Assembly (NCBI RefSeq): GCF_016775705.1
Contig: NZ_CP068760.1
Coordinates: forward strand, 3,162,001 to 3,226,000
Source: Chryseobacterium cucumeris
GTDB taxonomy: Bacteria; Bacteroidota; Bacteroidia; Flavobacteriales; Weeksellaceae
Direction of reading: 5' to 3'
DNA length: 64,000 nucleotides
Shown here: positions 1 through 7,435 of the stretch, in pieces
Position numbering within the stretch: the first letter of the stretch is position 1
Layout: each line of letters starts with the position of its first letter
Made by a program: the position numbers and the translations under genes
The notes under the pieces: model-generated
Told to the model about the DNA's origin: nothing
Seen by the model: the letters and a program-made list of their open reading frames with translations, nothing else
Databases searched by the model: none

Positions 1-152
1 ATCTGTTGGGAACTTGCCTGATAGGGAGCACTTACAGTAATTGGCTGTGTTATCGTGGAAGCGGGTTTCCAGATCGTGATAAATTCATTCTGGGCTTTAG
101 CCATGAATACCAGTGTAATACAAAAGCTTACCAAAAAATTTCTGAGTAACAT
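1..152 (-). CDS. DUF285/BspA-like secreted protein, N-terminal part only
   Basis: Only the first 50 or so codons are inside the window; the gene runs off the left edge. It begins MLLRNFLVSFCITL and has a short hydrophobic signal peptide ending in MAKAQ. The mature start (NEFITIWKPAST) is nearly identical to that of the next gene, so the two are tandem paralogues. By analogy it should be a surface protein with DUF285 repeats and a T9SS tail, but those parts cannot be seen. The start is at 152, 16 bases beyond the stop of the neighbour, so the two are probably co-transcribed with this gene second. Confidence 0.75.
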   Translation of the reverse strand, partial: MLLRNFLVSFCITLVFMAKAQNEFITIWKPASTITQPITVSAPYQASSQQ

Positions 153-168
153 AGGGAAAAATTTATGG

Positions 169-1728
169 TTATTTTTTAATGAATTTTGAAGAAACCGTTT
201 TTTCTTTCATGACAAGTTGTATCATATAATTTCCTTTTGGCAGAGTGCTTACATTGATGATATCATTATTAGGATTTCCTTCTTTTACAAGTCTTCCGCT
301 GGCATCATAAATTTTATATGCCTTAATATCAGCTATTCCATCAATGTGAATATCATCCACTGCAGGGTTAGGATAAAGCAGAGGCTTTTTGTTCAGCTTT
401 ATATCCGATAAAGATAATAAGCAGCTTCCTGGAGTATCACCTACAAATGACCACCCTTTATTGATCAGAATATCTCTTTTGTCTGATACATTGGGAGCAT
501 ATTTTAGTACTGTTAAGGAACCTAATGAGATATTGTTTGCTGTATTGGGGTTGTCTGCCCATCCCACGAGTGTTTTGCTGTAATTTTCACAATTAAGTCC
601 TGACAGTGTTAAAGAGCCTGCACCATTAATAAGTGAAACCAAATTCCAGTTTCCTAATGGCTGATTGTAATTCGTTGCACCATTCAGTATATCATCTATT
701 CTCTTTACTTTGGTCATGTCCCAATTTTCTAAAGACTGATTAAATGATGTACAGCCATGAAATATATGCGCCATATTGGTCACTTTTGAAGTATTCCAGT
801 TTAAAGGCTGATTGAAGACAGGAATCATGTGAAGCATAAAGTGCATATCTTCAAGGCTTGAGGTATCCCAGTTATCCAGACGTTGATTAAAACTTAAACA
901 CTGCCCGAACATCCAGCTCATATCGGTCACCTGGGAAACGTCCCAGCTATTAAGAGACTGGTTAAAAACTTTTCTGTTTCCAAACATATAGCTGAGGTTG
1001 GTAGCAGAAGACATATTCCAGCTGTCAAGATAAGGCGGGTTGAATTGCTCAGTCAGCCCGGCTGCTGGGGGCGTATCAAATAAAAGTGAAAACATAAAGC
1101 TGAAATTCTTAATTTTCGATGTATCCCAGTTTTGCATAGAACTGGCACCCTTAAAGCTGGTTGTGCCATAAAACATGAAAGAAGCATCCTCCACATTATT
1201 AAGATTGGGAGTATCGGTTGCCGTAAGCTCCATAAGCCTGCACAGACTAAAGGCACCGTTCATCGTAGTCCATGAAATATTACCCCATTGCTCTATTTCC
1301 AGTATCTTATCTGAACTTCCATTGATCTGCCAGATAGGAATGATTTGCTCAGGACCAGGAAATAATTGAGCAGTTCCGAATTTTATCTGCCTGAACATTC
1401 CGTTACCATTCGTAACTTTCACCCTGTATTTGGCATCATTTTTTTCTGCGATTGATGTACCAAAGTCGATAAGAACCTGTTTTGTGGAAGTTACATCGAG
1501 GAGGGAGCCATTGTGCTGAGGATAGCCCACTTCCTCCCAATAAATATCATAATTATCGCCAATCCCGGGAAACCATATCTGTTGTGTGGTTGCCTGGTAC
1601 GGAGCGTCTACATTTACCGCCGGTAATACAGTAGAGGCCGGCTTCCAGATAGTGATAAATTCATTTTGTGCCTTTGCGAGAAATAGTAACAAAAGAAAAA
1701 TGAGTGTTGGAATTTTCTTTAGAATCAT
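169..1728 (-). CDS. BspA-like DUF285 surface protein with T9SS sorting tail
   Basis: The 519-residue product has a signal peptide (about residues 1-20, ending LAKAQ). From about residue 190 to 370 it carries repeated DUF285 units of the type FNQ.L..WD.S.V.DM..MF, the leucine-rich-like repeats of BspA family surface proteins. The last 70 or so residues form a Por secretion tail (starts LLYPNPA, ends KTVSSKFIKK), the signal for export by the type IX system and surface anchoring or release. In this family the repeats serve adhesion or binding; the ligand here is unknown. A close paralogue follows immediately downstream. The T9SS components porU, porV and gldJ are 10 kb away in the same window. 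Confidence 0.88.
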   Translation of the reverse strand: MILKKIPTLIFLLLLFLAKAQNEFITIWKPASTVLPAVNVDAPYQATTQQIWFPGIGDNYDIYWEEVGYPQHNGSLLDVTSTKQVLIDFGTSIAEKNDAKYRVKVTNGNGMFRQIKFGTAQLFPGPEQIIPIWQINGSSDKILEIEQWGNISWTTMNGAFSLCRLMELTATDTPNLNNVEDASFMFYGTTSFKGASSMQNWDTSKIKNFSFMFSLLFDTPPAAGLTEQFNPPYLDSWNMSSATNLSYMFGNRKVFNQSLNSWDVSQVTDMSWMFGQCLSFNQRLDNWDTSSLEDMHFMLHMIPVFNQPLNWNTSKVTNMAHIFHGCTSFNQSLENWDMTKVKRIDDILNGATNYNQPLGNWNLVSLINGAGSLTLSGLNCENYSKTLVGWADNPNTANNISLGSLTVLKYAPNVSDKRDILINKGWSFVGDTPGSCLLSLSDIKLNKKPLLYPNPAVDDIHIDGIADIKAYKIYDASGRLVKEGNPNNDIINVSTLPKGNYMIQLVMKEKTVSSKFIKK

Positions 1729-2066
1729 GGTTATCGTTTTATGGGTATTAGTTGTTGTCTTGGGCTATTGTTTAATAAATAGAAAGGAGAGATCCTCTTA
1801 TCCGCCAGAACTTGTTGCTGAACGGATATGGAATTTTGATCATGTTCCTATATGACTTTACCGGAAGTGTTTTTTGCGAAATGAAATGATAATATATGGA
1901 GAGAAAAAAGTGAAAGTTTTTGTGCATGTCATTAGTTTGTGAAATAAGCAATGCTAAAATAATAAAAACTTAATATATTTTCAACTTAAATGTAAAATTT
2001 ATAGTATTTTATAAATTTTAATGAATTTATGTAAATAAAAAAACTCTCCGTTTTGGAGAGTTTACT
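1729..2066. other. Gene-free gap upstream of the DUF285 gene
   Basis: AT-rich stretch with no convincing ORF. The left part should hold the promoter of the minus-strand DUF285 gene, but I find no exact TAnnTTTG element there. The right end contains the terminator of the YiaA/B gene. Nothing else is recognisable. Confidence 0.5.
2035..2066 (-). terminator. Terminator of the YiaA/B-family gene
   Basis: A 9-bp perfect stem, AAACTCTCC (2041-2049) with GGAGAGTTT (2055-2063), and a five-base loop. Read on the minus strand it is followed by a run of T. It lies directly after the stop codon at 2067. Confidence 0.85.
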
Positions 2067-2459
2067 TTATTCCTGAAGCATATTATCACGGGTGTTTTTC
2101 TGAACTGCAATAGCTCCGAAGAGTGCCAGTAGAAAGGCAAAGGCATAAAAACCTTTTTCACTTGGAAGGATGGTGGCATTCCAAAGTCCGATGGCCAGTA
2201 GTACAATCGATGATAATGTTGCAAACCAGCAGATTCCATAATAAATATCGGTTACCTGAATGTTTTCTAATCTGTCACGTACTGCTTTCTGTAACGAAAC
2301 CACAGCAAATAAGCCATAAAGAAGGATGGTGAAATAATATCCTTTCTCATTCAGCAGCATTTCTGCTCTTGCAAGACCGACAATAAAGCCGATCATTCCT
2401 GCTCCCAATGCTACCCACGACGCAGCCACAAATGCATTCGATACTCTTTGTTTTTTCAT
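2067..2459 (-). CDS. YiaA/YiaB family inner membrane protein
   Basis: The 130-residue protein has four hydrophobic helices in two similar halves, each a helix pair. The repeated landmarks are FVAASWVALGAGMIGFIVGL..A..LLNEKGYY (split here) in the first half and GICWFATLSSIVLLAIG in the second, with W.A...SEKG in between. This is the two-helix repeat layout of the YiaA/YiaB family (pfam05360). The family has no firmly known biochemical role. It stands alone with its own terminator. The start at 2459 (MKKQRVSNAF) gives the usual length. Confidence 0.82.
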   Translation of the reverse strand: MKKQRVSNAFVAASWVALGAGMIGFIVGLARAEMLLNEKGYYFTILLYGLFAVVSLQKAVRDRLENIQVTDIYYGICWFATLSSIVLLAIGLWNATILPSEKGFYAFAFLLALFGAIAVQKNTRDNMLQE

Positions 2460-2821
2460 AGTTTAATGTTTTATTTAAGAGGGCTAAGATATTCATTTTT
2501 TATAAATAGAGCTGTGACAAAGGAAAAATATGGGAAAAATACTGGATAGAAGGATGAAGTAGGTGTATGTTTCAGGCTCCCTTCGTCTAAACTCAGGATA
2601 TCACCCGTTACTATTGAATAATATAAATCTATTCATCATTCATCACTCATCATTTATCAATTATAATTCATCATCTTCTCCTAGCCCCGATAGCAGCGTT
2701 TACCCCGAAGCATGAGTGGGAGAGTTGGTGGGTAAGAGGCTGGGGCAGGTTGGAGCGAGGAGTATGAGCGGATAGCGGGAATCAGCTCATAAAAAAACTC
2801 TCCAAAATGGAGAGCCTTGTT
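2460..2821. repeat. Gap with G-rich intergenic repeat (family C)
   Basis: No gene in this 362-bp gap. From about 2620 it holds iterated CATCATTCATCACTCATC-type words. From about 2680 to 2790 it holds a GC-richer block with the words GAGTGGGAGAGTTGG, AAGAGGCTGGGG and GCGGATAGCGGGA. The same type of GAGAGT/CCCG wording occurs near 44690, 54300 and 57740, so I treat it as one member of a dispersed non-coding family. Confidence 0.5.
2791..2815 (-). terminator. Terminator of the first YD-like lipoprotein gene
   Basis: Stem CTCTCCA (2798-2804) with TGGAGAG (2808-2814), followed on the minus strand by seven T. It is almost the same sequence as the terminators at 2035 and 3703. Confidence 0.85.
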
Positions 2822-3619
2822 TTACAGAGTGATATATTCGTAAGTATATTTTGCATAATCATTATTATCCAGTTTTACCATGACCTGAGTTGGCAGTTGA
2901 TTACTATTATATTCTATCTGATAGGTAAAATTCATAATTTGACTCCAGTTTCCAGTGCCATCTTTGCCACTTATTTTTACTGTGGTATAATTATTTTGAC
3001 TTAAAAACTCTGCTCCTCCCATAATCATTCTAAAATATTTGCCCATCAAAGAATAGGGATTTACCTTATTATCATATGAAAATTCTTTTTTATTAGTATG
3101 TGGACCGCCGATACCATCACTAACCGAAATTTCTTCCGAAACATTATCACCACTATAAGTATATGACATGGTAGACGGAATGGGACAACTGGAAGACTCA
3201 CAAGTAGAAGTAGCAGTAACTTTACCATAAGTATAAGTCATTGTTGTATTATAGTGAGTATCTGGATCTATTTTCTTGATCATCGTAAGCTGATCACCAT
3301 TATAAGTAAAGGTTTTATAATAAGCTACGGTACCATCTGCTTTCTGGTAAGTGATTTTTGAAGGTTTTCCGGCACCATCATATTCCAGAACGGAGGTTGT
3401 AGTTTCTGATGTAATTTTAAGTAATTGTTTCTGACTGTTATAATCTAATTTTGTAATACTGGTGTGCGGCCCGGAGGGACTTGTATAATAAACTGTAGTG
3501 ACTTTACTTAATAATATTTGAGAATCAGAAGGATTGGGTTCATTATTTTCGTCATTATTGCTACTGCAGTTGAGGAATAAAAATGAGCTCATCAACCCGA
3601 TAAATAATTGGTTTTTCAT
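2822..3619 (-). CDS. Lipoprotein with YD-like repeats (copy 1)
   Basis: The 265-residue protein starts with a lipoprotein signal (MKNQLFIGLMSSFLFLNC), so Cys18 should be lipidated. The mature part is a series of short strands of the type Y.GD.LT.IK and YTYSGDN..E, which resemble the YD/RHS-like beta repeats found in many Bacteroidetes lipoproteins. No enzyme motif is visible. It ends with KYTYEYITL. The upstream minus-strand neighbour (3740-4537) has the same length and the same plan, so they are tandem duplicates. Role unknown; probably attached to the outer membrane or inner-membrane face by its lipid. Confidence 0.75.
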   Translation of the reverse strand: MKNQLFIGLMSSFLFLNCSSNNDENNEPNPSDSQILLSKVTTVYYTSPSGPHTSITKLDYNSQKQLLKITSETTTSVLEYDGAGKPSKITYQKADGTVAYYKTFTYNGDQLTMIKKIDPDTHYNTTMTYTYGKVTATSTCESSSCPIPSTMSYTYSGDNVSEEISVSDGIGGPHTNKKEFSYDNKVNPYSLMGKYFRMIMGGAEFLSQNNYTTVKISGKDGTGNWSQIMNFTYQIEYNSNQLPTQVMVKLDNNDYAKYTYEYITL

Positions 3620-3702
3620 GTATTTAAAAGTTTTATTAAATAAGGATTAAATATATTCATTATTTATAAAAACAGGCTTAATTGATGACGAATATATCAG
3701 AT

Positions 3703-3730
3703 AAAAAAACTCTCCAAATTTTGAAGAGTT
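3703..3730 (-). terminator. Terminator of the second YD-like lipoprotein gene
   Basis: Imperfect hairpin with arms AACTCT and AGAGTT around an A/T-rich loop, followed on the minus strand by seven T. The core resembles the terminator of the downstream paralogue, as if gene and terminator were duplicated together. Confidence 0.75.
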
Positions 3731-3739
3731 AAAGCCTTA

Positions 3740-4537
3740 TTATTGAGTGATATATTCGTAAGTATACTTCGCTGAAAGATTTCCGTTGGCTTCTTTTGAA
3801 ATCACCTCAGTAGGATAACCAGCGCTGTTGTATTGAATGGTGGAAGTTCGGGTTTGATTTTGTGTCCAGACTCCATTACTTTTATAGCTGATTTTTTCCG
3901 ACAGATAATTGTTTTGACTTACAGCGTAGGCTCTTCCCATCATAATTTTTAAATATTTGTTGATATTGATGTATGGGTTCTGTTTATCATCATATGAGTA
4001 AACAATTTTTGTGCTGTAGCTGGATCCTCCACCTTCTGAAATTTCTGTTGAAATATTGTTTCCATCATAAGTATAAGTATCCACGATGGGGTTGGAACAG
4101 GCTGGTGACTGGCAAAGAGATGAAGAAATTACCTGTCCGTTGGTATTATAATTATAAGTAATGGTTCTGTTATAATCCGGATTAGTAGTATAAATGGCTT
4201 TAACCGTCGTAAGCAGATCTCCATTGTAACTATATGCTGAGTAATAGTCTACCGTACCATCTGGTTTATAATATGTGGTTTTAGTTGGTTTTCCGTTACT
4301 GTATTCAAACTTGGAAGTTCCTAAAGCTGACGATGTTTTGATAAGTTCACCCTGATTATTGTATTCCAGAGTTTGTATGCTTGTCTGCGGCTGCAATGGA
4401 TTGTCATAATAAACTATTGTGACTTTGCTTAATAATACTTTAGAAGAGGTATTGTTTCCCTCATTATCATCATTACTGCTGCAGCTGTTAAAGAAGATTA
4501 CAGAGCCCGCGAGCCCCAGAAATAAGAATTTTTTCAT
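3740..4537 (-). CDS. Lipoprotein with YD-like repeats (copy 2)
   Basis: Paralogue of the gene at 2822-3619 with the same length (265 residues). It has a lipoprotein signal (MKKFLFLGLAGSVIFFNSC), then the same strand pattern (YNGDLLTTVK, YTYDGNNISTEIS) and the same C-terminus (AKYTYEYITQ). Both carry a conserved block with SKVLLSKVT.VYY near the N-terminus. Separate terminators and an exact TATTTTTG element upstream of this copy suggest that each gene is its own unit. No function can be assigned from the sequence. Confidence 0.75.
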   Translation of the reverse strand: MKKFLFLGLAGSVIFFNSCSSNDDNEGNNTSSKVLLSKVTIVYYDNPLQPQTSIQTLEYNNQGELIKTSSALGTSKFEYSNGKPTKTTYYKPDGTVDYYSAYSYNGDLLTTVKAIYTTNPDYNRTITYNYNTNGQVISSSLCQSPACSNPIVDTYTYDGNNISTEISEGGGSSYSTKIVYSYDDKQNPYININKYLKIMMGRAYAVSQNNYLSEKISYKSNGVWTQNQTRTSTIQYNSAGYPTEVISKEANGNLSAKYTYEYITQ

Positions 4538-4554
4538 GTTATTTTTTTAGGGGA

Positions 4555-4562
4555 CAAAAATA
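4555..4562 (-). promoter_or_regulatory. Bacteroidetes -7 element for the copy-2 lipoprotein gene
   Basis: CAAAAATA on the plus strand reads TATTTTTG on the minus strand, an exact TAnnTTTG match 17 bases upstream of the start codon. Confidence 0.55.
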
Positions 4563-4591
4563 ACGAATGCTTTATTTCTCCGCATAAAAAA

Positions 4592-4618
4592 ATCCCACTA
4601 TCTTACCAATAGCGGGAT
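4592..4618 (-). terminator. Terminator of ahcY
   Basis: Stem ATCCC-A-CTAT with ATAG-C-GGGAT around CTTACCA, followed on the minus strand by seven T. It lies 22 bases after the ahcY stop. Confidence 0.9.
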
Positions 4619-4640
4619 CATATCATGTTTTATTAAGATC

Positions 4641-5954
4641 TTAGTATCTGTAGTATTCAGGCTTGAATGGCCCTTTTACGTCTACACCGATATACTCAGC
4701 CTGCTCAGGAGAAAGAGTTTCAAGCTCCACGCTTAATTTCTTAAGGTGTAAAGCAGCTACTTTTTCATCCAGGTGCTTAGGAAGCATATATACTTCGTTT
4801 TTGTAAGCTGCAGAGTTATTCCATAGTTCGATCTGAGCTAACGTCTGGTTAGAGAAAGAGTTAGACATAACGAAGCTTGGGTGGCCAGTAGCACATCCTA
4901 AGTTAACCAATCTACCTTCTGCAAGGATGATTACTTCTTTTCCTTCGATTGTATAGATATCCACCTGAGGCTTCACTTCAGATTTAGTATGACCATAGTT
5001 TTTGTTCAACCATGCCATATCGATTTCATTATCGAAGTGACCGATATTACAAACGATCGCTTTATCTTTCATTTTAAGGAAGTGTTCTCCTCTTACGATA
5101 TTGAAGTTACCTGTTGTAGTGATGATGATATCAGCATTGTCTACCACAGTATCTAATCTTTTTACTTCATAACCGTCCATAGCAGCCTGAAGTGCACAGA
5201 TCGGGTCGATTTCCGTAACAGTAACGATAGAACCAGCTCCTCTGAATGAAGCTGCAGTACCTTTACCTACGTCCCCGTATCCGCAAACTACCACTCTTTT
5301 TCCAGCAAGCATTACGTCTGTAGCTCTTCTTACTGCATCTACAGCAGATTCTTTACATCCGTATTTGTTGTCGAATTTAGATTTAGTAACCGAATCATTT
5401 ACGTTGATGGCAGGCATTACTAAAGTTCCGTTCTTCATTCTTTCGTAAAGTCTGTGAACACCTGTAGTGGTTTCTTCAGAAAGACCTTTGATATCCTTTG
5501 TGAACTCAGGGTATTTATCAAAAACCATGTTTGTTAAATCTCCACCATCATCCAGAATCATGTTTAATGGCTTTCTGTCTTCACCGAAGAATAAAGTCTG
5601 CTCAATACACCAGTCAAATTCCTCTTCATTTAATCCTTTCCACGCATACACCGGAATTCCAGCAGCAGCAATAGCAGCAGCAGCGTGATCCTGTGTAGAG
5701 AAAATATTACAAGATGACCATGTAACTTCAGCTCCTAAAGCTACAAGAGTCTCGATAAGCACAGCCGTTTGGATGGTCATGTGAAGACATCCTGCGATTC
5801 TTGCTCCTTTCAGTGGCTGAGATGGTCCGTATTCTTCACGGATAGCCATCAAACCTGGCATTTCTGCTTCTGCAAGGGTAATTTCTTTTCTACCCCATTC
5901 TGCAAGGGAGATATCCTTAACTTTATAAGGAACGTATTGTGTTGTAGTACTCAT
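4641..5954 (-). CDS. ahcY: Adenosylhomocysteinase
   Basis: S-adenosylhomocysteine hydrolase splits SAH into adenosine and homocysteine in the cytosol, keeping methylation reactions from product inhibition. The sequence shows [16 protein letters not shown] near the N-terminus, [11 protein letters not shown], the NAD-binding glycine motif [14 protein letters not shown] and the C-terminal KPEYYRY ending that reaches the neighbouring subunit. I chose the ATG at 5954 ([12 protein letters not shown], 437 residues). An upstream in-frame start would add 36 residues of poor quality, and a TAATTTTG promoter element at 5996-6003 lies inside that extension. It is a single-gene unit with a strong terminator. 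Confidence 0.97.
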   Translation of the reverse strand: MSTTTQYVPYKVKDISLAEWGRKEITLAEAEMPGLMAIREEYGPSQPLKGARIAGCLHMTIQTAVLIETLVALGAEVTWSSCNIFSTQDHAAAAIAAAGIPVYAWKGLNEEEFDWCIEQTLFFGEDRKPLNMILDDGGDLTNMVFDKYPEFTKDIKGLSEETTTGVHRLYERMKNGTLVMPAINVNDSVTKSKFDNKYGCKESAVDAVRRATDVMLAGKRVVVCGYGDVGKGTAASFRGAGSIVTVTEIDPICALQAAMDGYEVKRLDTVVDNADIIITTTGNFNIVRGEHFLKMKDKAIVCNIGHFDNEIDMAWLNKNYGHTKSEVKPQVDIYTIEGKEVIILAEGRLVNLGCATGHPSFVMSNSFSNQTLAQIELWNNSAAYKNEVYMLPKHLDEKVAALHLKKLSVELETLSPEQAEYIGVDVKGPFKPEYYRY

Positions 5955-5995
5955 ATGTAATGAATAGTTTTTAAAATTCAATTGATAACGAAAGG

Positions 5996-6003
5996 CAAAA
6001 TTA
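5996..6003 (-). promoter_or_regulatory. -7 element of ahcY
   Basis: CAAAATTA on the plus strand reads TAATTTTG on the minus strand, an exact TAnnTTTG. It gives a leader of about 35 bases to the ATG at 5954 and argues against the longer start at 6062. Confidence 0.6.
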
Positions 6004-6122
6004 CGATTTATAATTAAGATATAAAAACAACCGAGCAAGTTCAGGTTTATGAGATTAAACATAGTTTAGTATTATTTAGTCTTAATATAAATAACTAATT
6101 TTAGCTGATAAACAAATATATT

Positions 6123-6641
6123 ATGAATCAAACCCATACAGAAAAGAGAATCAAACCTGTTGCTCCCAGAGTACAGGAACTGATCAATGCTTCAAAAAGT
6201 GTAATTCTTGCTACTGTTGATGCCGAAGGAAATCCTAATTCAAGCTATGCACCTTTTGTACAGGTAGATCAGATATTCTATATTCTGGTATCTTTCATGG
6301 CAAAACATACTAAAAATCTTGCAGACGGAAGAAAAACATCTGTTATGTTTATTGAAGATGAATCTGCCACCAAACAGATCTATGCCCGCGAACGTCTGAC
6401 CATTGAAGCAGCCACTTCTCAGATTGAAAGAGATTCTGAAGTATGGAATGCTGTTGTTGGGAAACTTAGAGAAACTCATGGCAAAGTAGTAGAGGTAATT
6501 TCCGAAATGGGAGATTTTATTTTAATTGCATTGCAGCCTGTAAAAGGCTCTTATGTAAATGGTTTCGGAAGTGCTTATTTTGTAAATTCAAAACTTGAAA
6601 TTATAGAGCACAGAAATGATGTGAATCATCAGTCTAAATAA
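6123..6641 (+). CDS. HugZ-like pyridoxamine-phosphate-oxidase-fold protein
   Basis: The 172-residue protein has the split-barrel FMN-binding fold of the pyridoxamine 5'-phosphate oxidase superfamily: SVILATVDAEGNPNSSYAPF at the N-terminus, KHTKNLADGRKTSVMFIEDE in the middle and a GSYVNGFGSAYFV segment near the end. This order and the last segment are typical of HugZ-type heme-utilisation proteins, which degrade or bind heme in the cytosol. The heme role is a family inference. An imperfect element TAATTTTA lies about 20 bases upstream of the ATG. A repeat element follows it. Confidence 0.8.
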   Translation: MNQTHTEKRIKPVAPRVQELINASKSVILATVDAEGNPNSSYAPFVQVDQIFYILVSFMAKHTKNLADGRKTSVMFIEDESATKQIYARERLTIEAATSQIERDSEVWNAVVGKLRETHGKVVEVISEMGDFILIALQPVKGSYVNGFGSAYFVNSKLEIIEHRNDVNHQSK

Positions 6642-6644
6642 TTA

Positions 6645-6792
6645 GCTGGAAGATGGAAGAATGATGCTGGAAGTTATAAAGATTAAGGAAACAAAGAGTT
6701 TGTTTTTTCCTCAACGGAAAATTATTTTTACGATGAATAGTAACTTCCATCTTCCGGCATCCATCTTCCATTCCTTTCAACTTCCGCATCTT
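6645..6792. repeat. GGAAG/CTTCC imperfect hairpin repeat (family B, copy 1)
   Basis: The left side has GCTGGAAGATGGAAG and GATGCTGGAAGTTA; the right side has the complementary TAACTTCCATCTTCC and CATCTTCCATTC words. The arms can fold into a long imperfect hairpin around an A/T-rich centre. Two further copies with the same words lie at 19327 and 58833, each in a gap after a plus-strand gene. Confidence 0.65.
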
Positions 6793-6797
6793 TTCAC

Positions 6798-6805
6798 TAT
6801 TTTTG
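6798..6805 (+). promoter_or_regulatory. -7 element of the phosphopantetheinyl transferase gene
   Basis: TATTTTTG, an exact TAnnTTTG, 15 bases before the ATG at 6821. It overlaps a possible TTG start at 6803, which is therefore unlikely. Confidence 0.55.
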
Positions 6806-6820
6806 TCCAATAAAAAAAGA

Positions 6821-7435
6821 ATGCCCCTCTACAGAGATTTTTCAGATGATAATGCCACCATTCTGGTTTGGAAGTACGATGAAAGTGAAGAACTTGATAT
6901 CAACCAACTTCTGGAGCCTGAAAATGCTGAGAAGGTAAAAGATTATCATCCTAAAAAATTGCTGGAAGTCCTGATGGTTCGCAAGCTCCTGAAAGGATTA
7001 AAGCCTAATTCTAAAATTTTATATAAAGAAAGAGAGCCTTTTCTTTCTCCCTACGATGCGGAAATATCTATTACGCATTCTTTTCCTTTTGCAGCGATTG
7101 CTGTTTCTAAAAATAAAATAGGAATTGATATTGAGAAATTCAATCCTAAGATTTTAAGAGTGATTGATAAATTTACCTATGAGAATGAGCGTGGATTTAT
7201 TCTGGAAGACAAAGCGGATACTTTCTATACCATTATATGGAGTGTAAAAGAAAGCATGTACAAAATTCATCACTCAAAATATTGGTCTTTAAAAAAGAAT
7301 TATGAAGTAAAGCCTTTTGAGCTGAAGCACCTTCATAAAATCAGTTGCCGTGTTTACGATGATCAGTTTTCAGATGAATTCAAAGCCAGGGTGGAATTCT
7401 TTGACGATTACTGCTTTACGATTGTGGAGGAGTAG
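6821..7435 (+). CDS. 4'-phosphopantetheinyl transferase superfamily protein
   Basis: The protein (204 residues from the ATG at 6821) should move phosphopantetheine from CoA to a serine of carrier proteins. The Sfp-type motifs are visible: ISITHSFPFAAIAVS, then IGIDIEKF with the metal-binding acidic pair, then IIWSVKESMYKIHH matching W..KE...K. Its size fits the Sfp group rather than the short AcpS group, so the partner may be a fatty-acid, flexirubin-type or non-ribosomal carrier protein; no such gene is in the window. The 3' end overlaps the convergent FUSC gene by 20 bases. Confidence 0.88.
   Translation: MPLYRDFSDDNATILVWKYDESEELDINQLLEPENAEKVKDYHPKKLLEVLMVRKLLKGLKPNSKILYKEREPFLSPYDAEISITHSFPFAAIAVSKNKIGIDIEKFNPKILRVIDKFTYENERGFILEDKADTFYTIIWSVKESMYKIHHSKYWSLKKNYEVKPFELKHLHKISCRVYDDQFSDEFKARVEFFDDYCFTIVEE

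Noticed and set aside
5955..6062. 36-residue N-terminal extension of ahcY
   Set aside because: The extension is not like the family and contains the likely promoter; the ATG at 5954 gives the usual start [12 protein letters not shown].
6803..6820. TTG start for the phosphopantetheinyl transferase, adding six residues
   Set aside because: It overlaps an exact -7 element (6798-6805), and the ATG at 6821 gives a normal start.
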